Shown: positions 15,992-25,530 of the stretch, piece by piece
How the letters are laid out: the number at the start of each line of letters is the position of its first letter
Numbering within the stretch: position 1 is the stretch's first letter
Source: Catellatospora paridis
Lineage (GTDB): Bacteria; Actinomycetota; Actinomycetes; Mycobacteriales; Micromonosporaceae
NCBI RefSeq assembly: GCF_009720365.1
Contig: NZ_WBZD01000053.1
Span: forward strand, 1 to 51,014
Direction of reading: 5' to 3'
Length of the DNA stretch: 51,014 bases
Made by a program: the position numbers and the translations under genes
Notes under the pieces: model-generated
Told to the model about the DNA's origin: nothing
What the model saw: only the letters and a program-made list of their open reading frames with translations
The model's database searches: none

Positions 15992-18900
15992 TGACGTACC
16001 TGCTCCCCGACCCAGCGGGCCAGTTCCAGCGGGCTCAGCGCCGCGATCGGCATACCGGCCGCGACCAGCTGTCCCGCGGCGGCGACCGAGTAGCGCGGCC
16101 GACCGGCGTCGTCGAGGCTGGCGCAGCCCAGCACTGTCGCGCCGGACTCCACCAGTGCCCGCACCTCGGCCAGCAGGCCGCCCATGGAGTACCCCTCCTC
16201 GAAGTCGCTGACCAGCACCACGAGCGTGCGGGTGGGCACGGTGATAAGCGACCGGGCATGCCGCAGCCCGGCGGCGATGTGCGTGCCGCCGCCGACCTTG
16301 ACCTCCAGCAGCAGGCTCAGCGGGTCGCCGACCCGGTCGGTCAGGTCCACCACCTCGGTGGAGAACGCCACGAAGTGCGTGCTCAGCGCGGGCACCCCGG
16401 CCAGCACCGACGCGGTGAGCGCGGACCAGATCACCGACTCCTCCATGGAGCCGGACACGTCCACCACCAGCACCAGCCGCCAGTCCACGCCGCGGCGGGC
16501 GCGGGTGCGGAACACGGGCCGCTCGGGCACCACGGTGACCCGGCCGTCCTCGCCGCGGCGGGCGGTGGCCATGTTCGCCCGCAGGGTACGGGCCAGGTCC
16601 AGCCTCCCGCCGGGGCGCGCGGTGGGCCGGGGCGTGGTGAGGCCGTTGAGCGCCGGACGCAGCGTGGTCGCCAGTTCCCTGGTCAGCTCCGCGATGATGC
16701 GGGCGACCAGAGGACGCAGCCGGGCCACGGTCGCCTCGGGCAGACCGCCGGCCAGCGACAGCACGTCGCGCAGCAGGTCCATGGAGGGGCGCACCGCGTC
16801 GGGGTCGAGCTCCAGCGCCGCGTCGAGGCGGCCGGACTCCACGGCGGCGGCCAGCACCTCCTCGCGTACGCCCGGCCCGAACAGCGCGGACAGCTCCTCG
16901 GACCATTCCCGTACGCCGGGGAACGACGGCTCGCGGCCGGCTCCGGCGCCGCGGTCCTCGCGCGCGCCCTCGCCCCGGCCCATGCCGTACAGCTCGTCCA
17001 GCGCGGTCGCGTACCGCCTGGCCTTGCCGCCCATGCCGGCCCGGTCGCGGCCCAGGATGAGCCGCCAGCGGTCGGCGGGCGACAGCTCGCCGGACGGCGC
17101 GGGCCTGGCGTCCGAGCCGGTGGACGATCCGGCACGGTTCTGGGCCACCGGGACGCCGCTCGGCTTCGTGGCACTGGCTTCGGCCGGGCCTGCGGCGGCG
17201 ACCGGGGTACCGCCCGACTCCGAACCGGTGGCGTCCGGGCCGAGGGCCGGGGTCGCGCCCTCGGCCAGCCGGTGGGACGCCGCACCGTCGGCGGCGAGCA
17301 GGCCGAGCTCCACCAGCGCCGCCCGGCCCGCGCGGTCGGCAAGCAGCCGGGCCAGCAGCCCGTCGGGGTCGTCGACGTCGCCTAGGTCGGCGACATGCCC
17401 GCCGAGGCGTTCGTCGACGACGGCCAGCAACCGGTCGCGCCCGGCGGGGCTGGCGGTGTGGAAGCCGCCGCGCAGCGCGGGCAGCCTGGTCAGGAATGCC
17501 TCGTCGGACAGCGTCTCGACGCGATCGAGCAGCCCGGTCAGCACCCCGGAGGCGGCCTGCAGCAGCGGTTCGGCGACGGCCAGCAGGCCGCTGACGTGCC
17601 CCTGCAGTGTGCGGCGGGCCTCGTCGGTGCCCGCGGTGTCCACCCAGGACGCCACCCGCACCCCGAACTCCTCCGCGGGCACGTGGCCGAGCAGCACCCG
17701 CACCGCACCGGCGGCGGCGGCCATCAGCGGCGTGCCCCGGGCGGCCAGCCGGACCAGTGCGTCGGTCAGCCGCAGGGCCGAGCCGGACGCCTCGGCGCGC
17801 TGGGCGAGTGCGGCCAGCGCCCGCGCGTCGGCGACGTCCTCGGAGCCCGCGAGCCCGTCGACCTGGCGGACGGCGGCGGTCTCCACCGCCTCGGCGGCCG
17901 CAGCGACGGCCGTGCGGTCCGGTTCGGGCAGGCCCGGCACGTGACCGAGGCGCAGCCGGTCGAGCAGTGCCAGCGCCGTCATCGCCTCGGTGAGCGACCC
18001 CTGCGCGGGCACGATCGTGGCGACCTCGTCCAGCCGCCGGGCGGCGAGCGCGGGCAGGCCGCACACCGCCGCGTCGTGCAGGCCCGCGGCCACCTCGGCC
18101 GCCGACGGGCCGCCGGTGGCGGTCTCGCGGCGGCGGCGTTCGCCGAGCGCGCCTTCGGTGGCCTGTTCCAGGGTCACCCCGCGCAGCCCGGCGACCTCGA
18201 TCCCGGCCTCGGTGTGCGGGGTCCACTGCAGCCGCCAGCGGGTGGTGATCGCGTCGACGCCGCCCACGCCGCCGTCACCGGCGACCGGTTCGGCGTACGC
18301 CACGCCGCAGGCGGCCAGCCGTTGCAGGGTCACCTCACGGCGGCGGTCCAGGTCCGAGCGCAGCGGGTCGAGCCTGGTGTCCTTGGCGGCATCGCCGGGG
18401 CCGGGCAGCCGCAGCGCGGCCAGCAGCTCGCGGACCGCCGGGCCCAGGCCCGAGCGCGGCGTGCCAGGGGCGAGCCGTCCGCGCCGGTCCCCCACCATGA
18501 CATGTTCCATCGCGGTGGCCACGACACGGCCACGGCCGAGCACCTCACCGTGGGCGAGGACGCTCTGCAGCGCCTCCACCAGCTCGCCGCGGCCGGGCGC
18601 GGGCAGCCCGCGCAGCCGGGCGAGGTCGACGGCGAGCCGGACGGCCTCGCGCGCCTCGGCCGGCCCGGCCGGGTGCCCGGCGGCGCGCACCTTCGCGCAC
18701 ACCGCGACGACGGCGGCCAGCGCCGCTGCCTCGACCTGCGCCGGATCGCCCGCGGCAGTCAGCACGGACTGCTGCCACTGCGGGTCGCGGATGCCCGCCG
18801 GATAGCCGGACCGGGCGTCGAGCAGCCCGAACGTGTACGGCACCAGCGACGTCACCACCTTCGCCCCCGCCGCAGCCGGGTTCGCCGGACCCGCCTCGCG

Positions 18901-19611
18901 CAGCGCCGGGGCGTGGAACGCGCCGACCAGCATCGCGACCCGCTTCCCGGCGTGTTCGGCCAGGCACCCGCGCATGTACGCCTCGCGGCACAGGTCCAGA
19001 GTGGACACCCCCTCCCCGGTCTCGGCGTCGCGGCGCAGCGCCCACCCGACCAGCAGCGCCGCCCGGCGTACCGCCTCCGGGTCGGCGCCCGGCGCGCGGG
19101 CCTCGACCATCCGGTCCCACATGTCCTCGTCGGCGCGGCCGGTCGCGGCGCCCTTGAGCGCTGAGGCCAGCGACAGCCGCTGCGCGGCCGGTCCGGCCGC
19201 GGGCTGTTCCCGCTCGTGCCAGGCCCGGTCGGCCAGCGGCAGGTCGCACGGCACCACGGGCACGCCATGCCGGTGCGCCCAGCGGACCGCGGCCAGTTCC
19301 GGTGAGAAGTCCGCGAACGGGTAGAACGCCAGACCCGCGTCACCGACCGCGCCCGCCAGGGCGACGGGCGCGGTGGTGTCGGGATCGGCCAGCCACGGCA
19401 GCCACTGCCCCAGCTCGGGCGGCAGCTCCAGCAGCAGCGCCTCGGGCGCGCACCGGTCGAGCAGGTCGGGCAGCACCACCGACAGCGCGGGCGAGTGGTG
19501 CCGCACGCCGATCAGGAACGGGTCGCGCTGCCCGGCCAGCTCGGCGACGGCGACCGCCGGGTCTCCGTCGAGCGCCGTCGTCTCCACCGTCGTCTCAGCC
19601 ACCGAGGACAT
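15988..19611 (-). CDS. DUF5682-VWA fusion protein (YehM plus YehP equivalents)
   Basis: This is a 1207-residue protein. The N-terminal half is DUF5682 (from about residue 25, FLIGVRHHSPALSVVLPDLL; RWAHRHGVPVVPCDLPLADR), distantly like erythromycin esterase/TraB folds. A helical middle and a Ser/Ala-rich linker follow, around residues 780-820. The C-terminal von Willebrand A domain has an intact MIDAS: D1051-x-S-x-S in VVDVSGSMEES, T1110 in GGGTH, D1136 in VSDFEEG, so it should bind Mg and a partner. In E. coli the two parts are separate genes (yehM, yehP). Here they are one. The start overlaps the end of the MoxR gene by 17 bases. VWA partners of MoxR ATPases usually act as adaptors or substrates. 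Confidence 0.9.
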   Translation of the reverse strand: MSSVAETTVETTALDGDPAVAVAELAGQRDPFLIGVRHHSPALSVVLPDLLDRCAPEALLLELPPELGQWLPWLADPDTTAPVALAGAVGDAGLAFYPFADFSPELAAVRWAHRHGVPVVPCDLPLADRAWHEREQPAAGPAAQRLSLASALKGAATGRADEDMWDRMVEARAPGADPEAVRRAALLVGWALRRDAETGEGVSTLDLCREAYMRGCLAEHAGKRVAMLVGAFHAPALREAGPANPAAAGAKVVTSLVPYTFGLLDARSGYPAGIRDPQWQQSVLTAAGDPAQVEAAALAAVVAVCAKVRAAGHPAGPAEAREAVRLAVDLARLRGLPAPGRGELVEALQSVLAHGEVLGRGRVVATAMEHVMVGDRRGRLAPGTPRSGLGPAVRELLAALRLPGPGDAAKDTRLDPLRSDLDRRREVTLQRLAACGVAYAEPVAGDGGVGGVDAITTRWRLQWTPHTEAGIEVAGLRGVTLEQATEGALGERRRRETATGGPSAAEVAAGLHDAAVCGLPALAARRLDEVATIVPAQGSLTEAMTALALLDRLRLGHVPGLPEPDRTAVAAAAEAVETAAVRQVDGLAGSEDVADARALAALAQRAEASGSALRLTDALVRLAARGTPLMAAAAGAVRVLLGHVPAEEFGVRVASWVDTAGTDEARRTLQGHVSGLLAVAEPLLQAASGVLTGLLDRVETLSDEAFLTRLPALRGGFHTASPAGRDRLLAVVDERLGGHVADLGDVDDPDGLLARLLADRAGRAALVELGLLAADGAASHRLAEGATPALGPDATGSESGGTPVAAAGPAEASATKPSGVPVAQNRAGSSTGSDARPAPSGELSPADRWRLILGRDRAGMGGKARRYATALDELYGMGRGEGAREDRGAGAGREPSFPGVREWSEELSALFGPGVREEVLAAAVESGRLDAALELDPDAVRPSMDLLRDVLSLAGGLPEATVARLRPLVARIIAELTRELATTLRPALNGLTTPRPTARPGGRLDLARTLRANMATARRGEDGRVTVVPERPVFRTRARRGVDWRLVLVVDVSGSMEESVIWSALTASVLAGVPALSTHFVAFSTEVVDLTDRVGDPLSLLLEVKVGGGTHIAAGLRHARSLITVPTRTLVVLVSDFEEGYSMGGLLAEVRALVESGATVLGCASLDDAGRPRYSVAAAGQLVAAGMPIAALSPLELARWVGEQVRQ

Positions 19612-20752
19612 CGCGCAGCTCCCACAGCCGCCGCCACAGCCGTGCGCCGTCCTCGGCGCGGCGGCGCACCGCCCCGTCCCAGTAGCCGAGCAGCTTCGCG
19701 CCGTCGGCCGGGTCGTCCTTGCGCACCACCCCGAGCAGGTGCCCGGGCAGCAGCGACAGCACGTCGCGGTCGCCGGGGAAGTACGCCTGGGCCAGCGCCA
19801 GCGAGGTCGCCACGGCGACGGCCTCGGCGGTGCTCATCACCGTCGACGGGCGCTCCACGTCCCAGCCCTCGACCGAACGGCCCTCGCGCAGGTCCCGGAA
19901 CGCGGTGACCAGCGCCTCCAGCACCGCATCGTCGACCGCGAACGGGGCCTTCACCCGCTCCAGCGCCGCCCGGGCCTGCTTGCCGACCAACGCGGTCTCG
20001 GCTGCCAGGTCGCTGATCGGGCCGACGGTCTCGAAGTTGAAGCGGCGTTTGAGCGCCGCCGACATCTCCGACACGCCCCGGTCGCGCAGGTTCGCGGTGG
20101 CGATCAGGGTGAAGCCGGGCGCGGCGTGCACGGTCGCGCCGTCGGTGCCGGCCAGTTCCGGCACCGCGATGCGGCGGTCGGACAGCAGCGACACCAGCGC
20201 GTCCTGCACCTCGGGCAGGCAGCGGGTGATCTCTTCGACCCGGGCCACCGCACCGGTGCGCATCGCCGACAGGATCGGCGAGGGCACCAGCGCCTCGCTG
20301 CTCGGCCCGTGGGCCAGCAGCAGCGCGTAGTTCCAGCCGTAGCGCAGCTGGTCCTCGGTGGTGCCCGCGGTGCCCTGCACGACCAGCTCGCTGCTGCCGC
20401 AGACGGCCGCGGACAGCAACTCCGACAGCATCGACTTGGCCGTGCCCGGCTCGCCGACCAGCAGCAGGCCGCGCTCCCCGGCGAGGGTGACCACGCACCG
20501 CTCGACCAGGGCCCGCTCGCCGACGAACTTCGCCGGCACGGTCAGCTTGTGCGGCAGGCCGTCGCGGCGGTCCTCCTTGGCCAGCTCCAGTTCGCGGCCG
20601 TCGCTGCCGGTGATGAAGGTGACCACGGCCCGCGGCGTGAGCCGCCAGCCGGGCGGGCGCGGCCCGCCGTCGTACGCGGCCAGGAACGCCAGCTCGCCGG
20701 CGTACGCGTGCTCGGCAGGGTCCACCTGCCGGGCGGTCGTGGTGGTGGTCAT
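19595..20752 (-). CDS. MoxR-type AAA+ ATPase (YehL-like)
   Basis: This is a 385-residue protein. Walker A is GEPGTAKS (residues 100-107). The Walker B-like strand AVARVEEITR has Glu173-Glu174 for Mg and water activation. Sensor 1 follows in GFTLIATANLRDRG, and the arginine residues are in SAALKRRFNFE. A 95-residue N-terminal extension precedes the ATPase. It is likely to assemble as a hexamer that remodels or loads its VWA partner. It sits between the 1593-residue protein and the DUF5682-VWA protein, all overlapping, so it is made at matched levels. Confidence 0.93.
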   Translation of the reverse strand: MTTTTTARQVDPAEHAYAGELAFLAAYDGGPRPPGWRLTPRAVVTFITGSDGRELELAKEDRRDGLPHKLTVPAKFVGERALVERCVVTLAGERGLLLVGEPGTAKSMLSELLSAAVCGSSELVVQGTAGTTEDQLRYGWNYALLLAHGPSSEALVPSPILSAMRTGAVARVEEITRCLPEVQDALVSLLSDRRIAVPELAGTDGATVHAAPGFTLIATANLRDRGVSEMSAALKRRFNFETVGPISDLAAETALVGKQARAALERVKAPFAVDDAVLEALVTAFRDLREGRSVEGWDVERPSTVMSTAEAVAVATSLALAQAYFPGDRDVLSLLPGHLLGVVRKDDPADGAKLLGYWDGAVRRRAEDGARLWRRLWELRDVLGG

Positions 20753-23700
20753 CGGCGCCTCTCGGTTACCAGTTCGTCGAATCGGGGTCCGTCGCCCGCG
20801 GTGATCCTGTCCCAGGCCAGCGCGAACAGCTGCGGCGCGGGCGCGACCGGCAGCACGATGTCCAGCCCGGACACCCCGTTCTCGCCGCCGATGAGCAGGG
20901 GCAGCTTCCACCGCTCCAGCGGCAGGTGCGGGGCCTTGAGCGCGAGCCAGCCACCGGGCAGGAACAGGCTGCGCCCGGCGCGTGGCCGCTTGGCCTCGAC
21001 CACGAGGTCCGTGGCGGCCAGCGCGGCGCGGGCCGCCTTCAGCCGGGCCGGCTTCCAGCCCGTCCACAGCGCGGTGTTGCGGTCGGTCGGGTCGGGCAGC
21101 GCGAGCAGCTGCAGGTACAGCGCGGCCGCGTCGGCGGGCAGGCCCCGTTCCTGCGCGACCCGCGCCACCAGGTCGGGCACGGACCGGGTCGGGTCCTGGG
21201 CGAATCCGTCGATCCCGGCCGGCACGGGGTAGCCGACCAGCCGCGCGAGCTGGCCGCCGAGCAGCGCGTGCAGCGCGGCGGCGGTGCCCTCGTGGTGGCT
21301 GTCCAGTCTGGCCCGCAGCACGTGCAGCACCGGGTCGTCGGCACCGGTCAGCAGCGCCGGGCGCAGGTGCACCACCCGCCAGCCGCTGTCCGGGGGCAGC
21401 AGCACCGCCCCCGCCGAGACGCTGCCGTCGGGGCCCGTCACCGGGGTCGCGCCGGTCGCCGCGAGCAGCGCGTCGGCCTTGCGCTCGGTGACGTAGCCGA
21501 CCGGCAGGGACAGCGCGGGGTCGGCCAGCCGGGCCTGGGCCAGCTCCACCGCGCGCGGCAGCGCGGCCCGGACCGGGTCGTCGGCCGGCAGGTGGTAGAC
21601 CAGCCACGGCAGGCACTTCGCGAGCGCGACGAACACGTCGTCGTCGTCGATGCCGTCGACCGGGCCGTGCAGCCACCGGCACGTGTCCGGGCTGGCGATG
21701 CCGTGGATCAGCTCGGAGGCGTTCATCGAGCCGTCCACATCGGCCTTGTCGATGGCGACGATCAGGTCGTCGCGCACCGGGCGGCGTACGCCGTGGCGGG
21801 CCGTCCAGGCGGCGGCGAACTCCGCGGACGCCGGGCCGGACCGCCACAGCGCGGCCAGGTCCGCCGGCAGCAGCAGAGCCAGCATCCCCGCGGTCACGGT
21901 CACGCTGCCGGAGCGCATCCGGGTCGCCGCCGCGCCCGCCGCGGCGGCGTCGACGCCGAGCAGCTCACGCACCCACTCCGTCTCCGGCTTGTGCCACGCC
22001 TGCTGGGGCAGGCCCGCCAGCACCATGGTGGCCTCGGCGACACTGGTCCCGGCGGCGTCGGACAGCCCGGCGACCCGCTCCCGCTGCCAGGCGATCGGCC
22101 CGTGTTCGGCCAGCAGGCGGGTGAACTCCGCGATCCGGTCGGGGGTGGCCCCGCCGGTGTCCAGCGTCCGCTCGCGGGTGATGGCGTATCCGGGCAGTGC
22201 CCCGAACACCCCGTCGGGGGCGTACTCCAGTCCCTTCACCTCGCGGTCGTCGGCGTCGGCCGACAGCACCAGCAGCCGGCGCGCACCGAAGGTCAGCACC
22301 GTGCCCGGCAGTCCGTCCTCGTCGACGGGCTGATCGGCCTTCAGCTCGACCTTGCGCAGCCGCGAGCCCGGCGTGAGCAGCCCGCTGCGGGCGACCACGG
22401 CGAGCAGTTCCACCAGCGCGGCCCGGTGCTCGGGGCTGGTCACCGGGCTCGCCGCGCGGTACATCGCGGCGGGCAGGATGCCGAGCGCGTCGAACCAGTC
22501 GTCGTCGGCCTCCAGGTCGAGCTGCCCGGTGGGCGCCTGCGCCGCGGTGAACGCCGCGCCGGTCCCGGCGAACAGCCGCACCGCGCTGTCGCTGCGGCTA
22601 TAGCAGTACCGGATGAGGCCGGACAGGGCACCGATGAGCAGGTGGTCCTGCACGCCGCCCGTCCACTGCTCGGCGGTCTTCGGGGCGGTCTCGACGGCCC
22701 GGCCCTCGCACCGGTCGCGCAGCTCGGTCAGACGGGTGACGTGCACGGCGGCCCGCTCCACCAGCCCGGCGACCCCGGCCCGCAGCGACGGGTCGGTGAC
22801 CTCCGGCAGGTGCCGCGCGACCAGGGCGACCAGCGCCTCCTGTGCGGCGGCGTCGTCGTCCGCGGCCGCGATCGCCGCGACGGCCTCACGCAACAGCTCC
22901 GCGCACCACTCGTCGGTGACCGCGCGCAGCGCCGCCGAACCGGCCTCGTCGCGCGGGCGCAGCAGGTGCCAGTAGGCGGCCCCGGGCACCAGCCGGGTGC
23001 CGCGGGCGTACGCCGACGGGCCCTGCGGGACCGTGTACTCGCCGAGCAGCCAGCCCTCGGTGTCGGCCAGGGTCATCGAGCTGCGCCGCCAGTCGCGGGT
23101 GGCGAACACGCCGCAGACCGTGTCCGAGCCGGGCAGGCGCACCGCACCGGACAGGTCGCCGCGGATGCCGGCCCCGGCGGGCAGGGTGTACGCGGTGCCG
23201 TCGGTCGACTGCCCCGCCAGGCTGCCGTCGGCGCGGCGGCGCACCCGCCAGCCGAGCAGCGCAGCCGCCTGTCCGGCGGCGGCCGGATCACGCGGCGCGA
23301 GCCGCGACAGGTGCAGCACCAGCGACTCCCCGTCGGCCGCGCCGTCCTCCAGGAACGCGGGCAGGCTGGCCCGGCCGCGCTCGCCGGTGGCCGGGTCGAA
23401 CTCCTGGCACACCAGCTTGTCGCCGTTGTGCCGGATCACCCAGTACGAGGCGCCGTCGGTGAGCACCCGCCCGGTGTGGCGCTCGCTGCGGTCGCCGACG
23501 TGCAGCGGGCGTCCGCCGAGCGTGCGCCCGCCGCCGGGCAGCGGCAGCGACATGGCGTCCGACATGTCGAAGGCGTTGTCGGGCACGGTGAACACGTCGT
23601 CGGGCGCGCCGCTCCAGTAACCGGCCCGCTCCCGGCCGACGTCCCAGCACACCAGCAGCTGCTTGTCGACGTAGCGCAGCACCAGCCGCCACAGGTAGTG

Positions 23701-25530
23701 GCGCTGGTCGGCGGGGATGCGCAGCAGGTGCTCCAGCTCGACGCCGTGCTCGCCGACGACCAGCACCAGGTCGCCGCGGCGCAGCACCAGGTACGGGTAC
23801 TGGCTGACGATGCCGATGGTGTCCTCGTTGTCGGCGGGGGTCACGCCGAGCCGGGCGATCGCCTCCTCCAGCGCGGGCCAGCCCAGCTCGTCGAGCAGGC
23901 CGGTCCGCAGCGAGCGGCCCAGCATCGCGGCGACGTCGTGGCCGAGCACGCGCTCGGCGGCCTCCGGGTTGACCGCGACGCCGTCGGGGCAGCCGAGCAG
24001 GGCGAGGCGGTCCAGGTGCCGGGCGAGGGCGGGCAGGCCGTGCCGGGCGGTGTCCGCGGCGATCCGGTCCAGCAGGGTGTGGGCCGCGGTGCGCAGGCCC
24101 GGCACGGCCGTGACGGCGCGCACCCGCTCCGGGTCGCCCGCGGTCTCCCGGTAGTTCGGCCGCAGGTGCTGCTCGACGTTCTCGGCGAGCGCGCCCAGGA
24201 AACGGCCGTCGCCCGCGACGGCGACCAGGTCGCGGCGGCCCTCGCGCTCGTCGGACAGCCAGCGCGACACCTGGTAGCGGGCGGTGTCGTCCGGATCGGC
24301 GACCGGCACGCCCAGCGCCAGGCACGCGTCGAGCAGGTCGAGGTCCACGCCGCTGTGGCGACGGCACAGCACCACCGGCAGCCCGTCGGCCTTCAACCGG
24401 CCGGACATCCGCTCCAGCAGCGCCAGCAGCTGGACCGAGCGGCCGCTCTGGCGCCAGCCCCGGCGCTGGCGGTGCACGTCGAAGCGGCCCAGCCAGCCTG
24501 CCGGGCCGTCGGGCGACTCGGCCGCGAACGGAACGCTGCCCTGGGGGTCGGTCAGCGCGGCGGTCGCCCCGGCCCGCTCCAACATGTCCAGCCACACCTC
24601 GTCGGCGACGTGCTGCGGGAACATGCCCAGCAGGCGGCCGCGCAGGGCCGGGTCGGCGGCGGCGAGTTCGGCCAGCGGCCCGGCGTACGCCGCCCAGAAG
24701 CCCTCCGGCGCGCGCGACAGCGACGGCGCGGCCAGCAGCTGTTCGAGCACCTGCCGGTCGGCCTCGCCCTGGTCGAGCTTGGCGGCCTTGGCCAGGCGGC
24801 GCAGGTCCGTGTGCATCTGCGCGTACGGCGGCAGCCCGCCCAGGGTTCGCTCCACGCACAGCCGCAGGAAGCGCTCGTACGCGTCCGCGGGCGTGGAGCG
24901 CGCCGACAGCTCGCGGGCGTGCTGCGACAGCGCCTTCGCGGTCAGCGCGCCGGCCAGCGCGAACTCCAGGAACACCGCGTGCTGGCGCTCCTCGTCGATG
25001 CCCAGCGCGTACGCCCGCTCCGCGTCACGCGCCTTGCCGAACATCGTCGCCGCGTACGTGGTGCTGTCGGCGGCCAGGAACGCCCGGCCCGCCTCCTCGT
25101 AGTAGGTCGGCAGGAAGTGCGGCACGGCACGGGCCAGCCGCTCGCCGAGGGCGTTGAAGCCGTCCTTGGCCGGGCCGATGCGCGACTTCGCCTGCCGGGC
25201 CAGCCGCTCGATCTCCTTGACCAGCGCCAGCGCGTGGTGGCCGTTGGCCGGGTCGTGGACCAGCGCCCAGGCGGGGAAACCCAGCGCCTGCTGGCGGACC
25301 AGTCCCACCTCGTTGACCGGCGCGGGCTTGTCGAACCCGAGGAACTCCATGCTCAGGTCCTCGGCCACGCCGATGGTCGCGGGCACCAGCCGCACCACGG
25401 TGCGCTCACCCAGCACCGGGTGCCGGTAGGCGCGCGAGGTCAGCGCGTCGACGGTGTCGTCCTTGGCCACCGGCGAACCGGCGGGCAGCACGGCTCCCGC
25501 CTCCAACAGCGTGAGGTTCTGCTCGCTCAT
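20749..25530 (-). CDS. Giant 1593-residue protein of the MoxR/VWA operon, function unknown
   Basis: This protein is encoded between the DUF4132 gene and the MoxR gene with ATGA overlaps at both ends. Residues 1-300 are helical (for example EERQHAVFLEFALAGALTAK). About residues 500-850 are strand-rich with repeating WxxG and DG turns (YVDKQLLVCWDVGRERAGYW; GDLVLVVGEHGVELEHLL), compatible with a beta-propeller. Residues 850-1593 are mixed, with no catalytic motif seen. E. coli YehI (MolR) is a single protein with a long N-terminal part and a DUF4132 domain; this gene plus the one before it may be the split equivalent. That correspondence is inference. Published surveys of MoxR/VWA conflict operons describe propeller-bearing partners, which would fit. 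Confidence 0.85.
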   Translation of the reverse strand: MSEQNLTLLEAGAVLPAGSPVAKDDTVDALTSRAYRHPVLGERTVVRLVPATIGVAEDLSMEFLGFDKPAPVNEVGLVRQQALGFPAWALVHDPANGHHALALVKEIERLARQAKSRIGPAKDGFNALGERLARAVPHFLPTYYEEAGRAFLAADSTTYAATMFGKARDAERAYALGIDEERQHAVFLEFALAGALTAKALSQHARELSARSTPADAYERFLRLCVERTLGGLPPYAQMHTDLRRLAKAAKLDQGEADRQVLEQLLAAPSLSRAPEGFWAAYAGPLAELAAADPALRGRLLGMFPQHVADEVWLDMLERAGATAALTDPQGSVPFAAESPDGPAGWLGRFDVHRQRRGWRQSGRSVQLLALLERMSGRLKADGLPVVLCRRHSGVDLDLLDACLALGVPVADPDDTARYQVSRWLSDEREGRRDLVAVAGDGRFLGALAENVEQHLRPNYRETAGDPERVRAVTAVPGLRTAAHTLLDRIAADTARHGLPALARHLDRLALLGCPDGVAVNPEAAERVLGHDVAAMLGRSLRTGLLDELGWPALEEAIARLGVTPADNEDTIGIVSQYPYLVLRRGDLVLVVGEHGVELEHLLRIPADQRHYLWRLVLRYVDKQLLVCWDVGRERAGYWSGAPDDVFTVPDNAFDMSDAMSLPLPGGGRTLGGRPLHVGDRSERHTGRVLTDGASYWVIRHNGDKLVCQEFDPATGERGRASLPAFLEDGAADGESLVLHLSRLAPRDPAAAGQAAALLGWRVRRRADGSLAGQSTDGTAYTLPAGAGIRGDLSGAVRLPGSDTVCGVFATRDWRRSSMTLADTEGWLLGEYTVPQGPSAYARGTRLVPGAAYWHLLRPRDEAGSAALRAVTDEWCAELLREAVAAIAAADDDAAAQEALVALVARHLPEVTDPSLRAGVAGLVERAAVHVTRLTELRDRCEGRAVETAPKTAEQWTGGVQDHLLIGALSGLIRYCYSRSDSAVRLFAGTGAAFTAAQAPTGQLDLEADDDWFDALGILPAAMYRAASPVTSPEHRAALVELLAVVARSGLLTPGSRLRKVELKADQPVDEDGLPGTVLTFGARRLLVLSADADDREVKGLEYAPDGVFGALPGYAITRERTLDTGGATPDRIAEFTRLLAEHGPIAWQRERVAGLSDAAGTSVAEATMVLAGLPQQAWHKPETEWVRELLGVDAAAAGAAATRMRSGSVTVTAGMLALLLPADLAALWRSGPASAEFAAAWTARHGVRRPVRDDLIVAIDKADVDGSMNASELIHGIASPDTCRWLHGPVDGIDDDDVFVALAKCLPWLVYHLPADDPVRAALPRAVELAQARLADPALSLPVGYVTERKADALLAATGATPVTGPDGSVSAGAVLLPPDSGWRVVHLRPALLTGADDPVLHVLRARLDSHHEGTAAALHALLGGQLARLVGYPVPAGIDGFAQDPTRSVPDLVARVAQERGLPADAAALYLQLLALPDPTDRNTALWTGWKPARLKAARAALAATDLVVEAKRPRAGRSLFLPGGWLALKAPHLPLERWKLPLLIGGENGVSGLDIVLPVAPAPQLFALAWDRITAGDGPRFDELVTERRR